Below, in pieces: positions 59,834 to 64,000 of a DNA stretch of 64,000 bases. Numbering within the stretch: position 1 is the stretch's first letter; each line of letters opens with the position of its first letter. This DNA is from Calcarisporiella thermophila CBS 279.70 (taxonomy: Eukaryota; Calcarisporiellomycota), in the NCBI RefSeq assembly GCF_041956535.1, contig NW_027192215.1, forward strand, positions 160,789 through 224,788. Reading direction: 5' to 3'. Under the pieces are notes generated by a model. It had not been told where the DNA came from. It saw nothing but the letters and a program-made list of their open reading frames with translations, and searched no databases. The translations under genes and the position numbers were made by a program.

Positions 59834-62729
59834 TTAATTCGCTAGTATTTGATCTTCTGGAGTAGGTAGCCGCTGAGCTCGCTTTTCTATTTCTAAATAC
59901 TCTAGCACTTCAGATGCAGTGGGACGTGTATTAGGGTCATCACTGAGCATACGATCTCCAATTTCGCCTATAAAAATTAAATTCGAAATAACGGAGAAAA
60001 AAATAGAATATAGAAAAATGATATAATACTCACCGAGTTTCGAGAGTAGATTTAATGCTTGAAGAGTTCTGCCAGCACTGTATATATCAGCTGGGAATCC
60101 ATGAGGCTCGTGTCGTTCAACTTCGGGTGCAATAAAAGTCTCGGTTCCAGCACCACTTTGCGTTTGCTTATCTTGGATTTCCTCAGCAAAATTGAAATCA
60201 AGTAAAACCCAGCTATCGAAGAAGAAAAATAGACGGATTAGGATAAAACGATTGTGTTGAAAACTGTTAAATTACCGCTTCTGCCTCTCACTATATCCGA
60301 TATTATTTGGTTTGATATCATGATGAATAATACCGCGAGTGTGTAGGGCCTTCAATGCAGAAAACAAGTCTCTCATAAAGCCTTCTCCAGTAAGCTTGAA
60401 CAAAAATAATAAACAAAAAAAGATTAATAGCAGGAAAAAGCGTAAAATTAAAAGTCAGTACCTTGAGAAAATCTCTGCCGTAAACCTCCACTTTATCTAA
60501 GATCATGCCATAACAACCATTAAGCAATAAAGTATTGTAAAGCCGCACAATGTTTGGTAAATCCTAAAAAGCATATCAGTGTAGTGATGCGAAGGGCTGA
60601 AATAAAAGGCATCAAATACCTGAAGTTTTTGAAGTAAAGAAATTTCATGCCCTTTTCCAAGCTTAGCTACAAATGCGAATGACTGCTCTTTATGAACTAC
60701 ATGGAACACGCGTGTATGATCACTCTTTTGTGAAATAGGTATTTGATTATTAAGATTTATCTTATGTTACCACAGGATAAAAAAGCTAAACCTTACCTTG
60801 TGTATAGTACCGAAATATTGGTAACCACATTTTTGTATAAGAGATAACATAGATATAGATATATCAGTTATAGATTGGTGATCACTTCCCCTGTCACAAG
60901 TTTCCGATTCCTCTCTTCTTTTATCACCTCTTGTATCTTTTCCTTTCTTCGATGGAGTAAATTTCGAACCTCCAGGACGGGATTCCAACTGTATTTGGGG
61001 AGGAGGAAAGCGATCTCCTACCAAATATTCATGAGTTAAGTCATAGCCTGTCCAGTAAAAACTGCAAATATAAAATTTTGAATACCCATTGTTATTGGAC
61101 CTCGTTTATGCATAAGTTTTTGTACTGTGACCATTGCTTCTCTGACAGGCCCAAGAAGGAAGCTACTGATCTTGACAATATGATCTATGTTGACTGAATG
61201 TACATAATTGGCTAGAATTCCCTCTAACAATTGCTCGAAGAGACAGAAGTTAAAGTGTGACCCATTCATTCCCTTGCGCTCTCGTATTGGTTTCATCCCA
61301 ACAAATTCAAACTCGCCATCCGAGGAGAGCAGAAGACCATACGTTCTGAGTTCTTCAATAGCACCATCAGGGACTCTTTTTGCCATCTTCTCTAGCGAAT
61401 GACGCAGCAACTTTGCCATTTTTCGAGTGTCTTTATGGGCAGATATCGAATCTTCACTCGCTGTCTCAACTTCCACAATCAATACCGGAATTTTTGTTCC
61501 TGCTATATGCACCCCACAAACAAAATCAACTATAGGAGCCCAATTTTCAGTCACCGGAAATCTGAACTCTCTCTGTGAAAAAAAATTTGGAATATTTGCT
61601 TCGTGAAGCGGTGTTCCAATGAGAGGTTCAAGAACTAAGCCGCCGAAATCCTGCTCTACCGTTGCATTACTTCTTGCAAGTGCTTTAATTCCCACCGTAA
61701 CTAAAAGCGGAGAAACAAATTCGGTAGGGCGATTGTGTGTTTGTATGCACCGTCTCCAATTATCTGCAGTTGCTATAGGGTCTGTATTTTGGATATTGAG
61801 TGCTTCATGTCTTTCATTGTCAGGAAGATCCTAAAAATGGAATGGCATGAGATATATAAACTGTATATGGCCTAAAAGCTTAGGTTGATTTTATGAATTT
61901 ACCTGGAAATATTCTTCAAAAGCGACCAATATTTCTTCCTTTTCTTTGCCCCATATGAGCCATTGGAATATGTGGCAGCAATCGAGACCAAGAATTTTGA
62001 AATCTTTTGCAAAAGAAAGTTGGCTAGAATTCTGTGCGCAGAAATCCTCCACAACTGTCTTCAGGTTAGAATCGCAAATACAATTCGAAGGCCAACGTAC
62101 TAAAAAACTCTGACGGAAAATGTTTTCTGCTGCCATTGTCAAAGTTGCCTTGAAATATCTAATAGAAAGTTTAAAAATTCAACGGTAAATGCATTAGTTG
62201 CTGAATCTTTCCCTACTGTTGTTCAAGTTTGTCCTTGGTAGTTTTGCGTGCGTGAGGATAATGCCACCCAGCGATGTGCCGAACATAGTCTTGCCACAGT
62301 TTCCCATCATTAAAAGGTGCTATATATTATGGGTATGGAATTATTTTAGAAAGAACCCATTGGCAATGTAAATAACATTTACGCGCTAAAACATTTATAT
62401 CTGAGTAATATCTTTCATCCAACTCAGGGAGACGAAAAGTTTGATTTCGAGATCGAGTCGGCGTCATTATTGAAGAAGGAGTAGGAGATACCGCTGATCC
62501 CATATAGGTATGTTCCTCCTGTGGTAATTGGGCAGAACATACACCAGGTGAGAGCATAGATTCATCACCTTGATCAGAAACTGGTTTCTTCGCTCTTTTC
62601 TGTCTTTGAGTGATGCCAGTCGTATTTTTCTCTAAAAATGAAATGCATATGATTTATTCGAGAAACATAAGCATCACAACATTATATACCCTTTTCCTTT
62701 TCCAATGAATGAGCTCTCTTTGGGGGCAT
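59834..62729 (-). CDS. Protein kinase fused to a PD-(D/E)xK-like region (CR-effector-like)
   Basis: Eleven exons: complement(join(59834..59967, 60034..60212, 60276..60394, 60462..60563, 60620..60724, 60797..61047, 61086..61830, 61903..62158, 62217..62319, 62383..62631, 62690..62729)); 760 residues. The intron 61048-61085 would be only 38 nt; a donor at 61100 (53 nt) is also in phase. The N-terminus is basic and disordered. The middle (about 130-465) has conserved-looking blocks, including NWAPIVDFVCGVHIAG then IPVLIVEVETA and KDTRKMAKLL, which reads like a PD-(D/E)xK nuclease core (D, E-x-E, K). The C-terminal kinase has FVAKLGKGHEISLLQ, HHDIKPNNIGY (HRD variant), LLDFNFAEE (DFN for DFG) and FIAPEVERHEPHGFPADIYS. 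Catalytic residues K, E, D, N, D are kept. The order recalls Crinkler/CR-type effectors. Function is unproven. Confidence 0.75.
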
Positions 62730-63400
62730 GGTTAAATTTTCTTATTGAGTCAATGGTTATTTCCAAATTAAATACTCCTTTGAAATTAAATTGGGAGATT
62801 CCAAGCCTGAGCAGACATACTAGATTTGGGAGTTTCCAGAATGAATCAGACAATAAATATATAAGGAAATTTGGATTATGGAATTTGATTGGCCGAAATA
62901 TTCAAGTAGTATATCTTTAATATTATGCCCTTCTTTTGAAAGCTAATAACTCTACCAATATACACCCAAATGCCCTCATTTTTGATGCAATGAATACCCC
63001 TTTTCTTGCCGCTTCTTTTTGGAAACCACTTGCAAAATTTTTCCTTCCCCTAGTAGTGTTATATAGAGTTGCTCACCTACCTTAAAACCCACCTGCTTAT
63101 GTTGGTGGCCTTTTTCTTCCACTCTTGAACCCCCTAATTAGCAGGATAGAGAGGTCTGCAACAGCGTTAGAAGTAGGAGGGACCTCAGAGAGGGAAAGGT
63201 TTTGGCCCACAAGTAAATAAAATTAACCTATTTCCTCTGAGGAAATCAACCGTTGCTCCCGAACCTCTATCCTGGCCAGGAATTTTCCCCTTAATATGTA
63301 TGAAGAAACGCAAGGCAAGGAATCCACAGTAGACTGCCAAGGAAGCGGGGTGGTATTCCCAGCTTCAACCAAACCCCCTTGGGTTCTAATGTGAATTTTA
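62730..63400. other. Upstream region of the kinase gene; no resolved gene
   Basis: About 670 bases. It becomes more GC-rich from about 63080. A short plus-strand frame with MYEETQGKESTVDCQGSG (about 63297-63392) is open but has no supporting family or splice context. Likely the promoter of the minus-strand kinase plus unresolved sequence. Confidence 0.3.
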
Positions 63401-63997
63401 ATTCCTTGACTCCATTTCTTCTTTTGGCCCCCACGCTCTCTTACTACCTCTCATCCACCAACTCATATACGCCAATCTAGATAATCACAACGACAACCTC
63501 ATCAACCGCTTACATAATCCATCCATATCCAACTCTTGCGCAAGCGATGCAACCCTAGAGAGATACCTCTTAACCCCGGGAACCCTCTTGCTATCTTCTT
63601 TCGATGCTGGAGGCCGCTTTGTTTCCCTAGTGTCCTTTTTTATGAGAATTTTCGGTATTATCGGTACCCATCCGTCTCGTGACGAGGAGCTGCACGCGAA
63701 TATTGAATTATTTCTACAAGAAAATGAGAAGTATGTCGAAATGTTTTTGATTGACAAAACCTTGAGTGTCTCGGGTCTTTGGGCCCTTTCATAGTTAAAA
63801 AACTTTATCGAAAGTTTTGTCTCTGGTTCTCTGCCATTGTTGGTTGCTTCCAAGCGGCCTTCAAAAGAAGAAACCAAGTCTTTAACAGAGTTAATTCCTA
63901 CCGTGGATTCAACCGAAGAGAACCAGCGCGAAAGAAGTCCAAAATGACCGTCGACCCAGCTTTTACCATGGTATTCGGCAAAAAAATTCCATCGTAA
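63401..63997. other. Unresolved long open frames on both strands at the window edge
   Basis: On the minus strand a frame is open from about 63997 to the stop at 63485 (about 170 codons). It contains SLIKFFNY-like basic and helical stretches and ends YLSRVASLAQELDMDGLCKR. On the plus strand a frame is open from about 63394 to 63794; it includes TPGTLLLSSFDAGGRFVSLV and HPSRDEELHANIELFLQENE and has no early ATG. Both look protein-like in composition, and neither matches a family I know. One is probably an exon of a gene running off the window, the other its antisense shadow. I cannot decide which. Confidence 0.35.
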
Positions 63998-64000
63998 TTA

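Noticed and set aside
1-64000. CRISPR arrays, rRNA, intact transposons
   Set aside because: No regularly spaced repeats, rRNA blocks, transposase or reverse-transcriptase motifs were seen.

Overview
The window is nuclear DNA from a fungus, and most likely an early-diverging (non-Dikarya) one. The gene set is fungal: Fmp27, Jip5, Pho85-type cyclins, a Zn2Cys6 factor, fungal-length Etr1 and Dpl1. It also holds genes that ascomycete and basidiomycete models usually lack, namely Integrator subunit 4 and a TMEM164-like membrane protein. Genes are closely packed and intron-rich, with introns mostly 55-75 nt and AT-rich. I rebuilt 21 spliced genes by hand. Each reading frame closes across every splice junction, and I counted about 109 introns in them.

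Layout, left to right. 0-12 kb: the 3' end of JIP5; an ankyrin-repeat protein; a TMEM164-like protein and an unknown protein on the minus strand; a large multi-pass membrane protein of unknown function; a LisH/LUFS (Flo8/SSBP-like) glutamine-rich transcription regulator; and dihydrosphingosine-1-phosphate lyase (DPL1). 12-26 kb: a small unknown gene; the 2931-residue bridge-like lipid-transfer protein FMP27; mitochondrial enoyl-thioester reductase ETR1; and an alkaline ceramidase. 26-36 kb: a zinc-cluster factor with its DNA-binding domain near the C-terminus; SPF45/RBM17; ribosomal proteins uS4 and eL15; SUMO; and a PHO13-type phosphatase. 36-45 kb: a secreted protein with a chitin-binding/LPMO-like core; two convergent Pho85-type cyclins; RAD52; an 87-residue unknown protein; mitochondrial 3-hydroxyacyl-CoA dehydrogenase; and a type I membrane protein with two PPxY motifs. 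45-63 kb: the ATR/Mec1 checkpoint kinase (19 exons); INTS4 (21 exons); and a minus-strand gene combining a PD-(D/E)xK-like region with a protein kinase. The last kilobase has long open frames on both strands that I could not resolve.

Functional links: ceramidase and DPL1 act at successive stages of sphingoid-base breakdown. RAD52 and ATR both act in the DNA-damage response. ETR1 and HADH are mitochondrial fatty-acid enzymes. Nothing suggests operons or a biosynthetic cluster.

The points most worth a second look are the nuclease-like plus kinase protein at 59.8-62.7 kb, which recalls Crinkler/CR-type effectors; the fungal INTS4; the unusual number of GC-AG introns (5 of about 109); the very short first coding exons; and an SPF45 homologue without a G-patch. 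I saw no tRNA, rRNA, CRISPR array or intact transposon.
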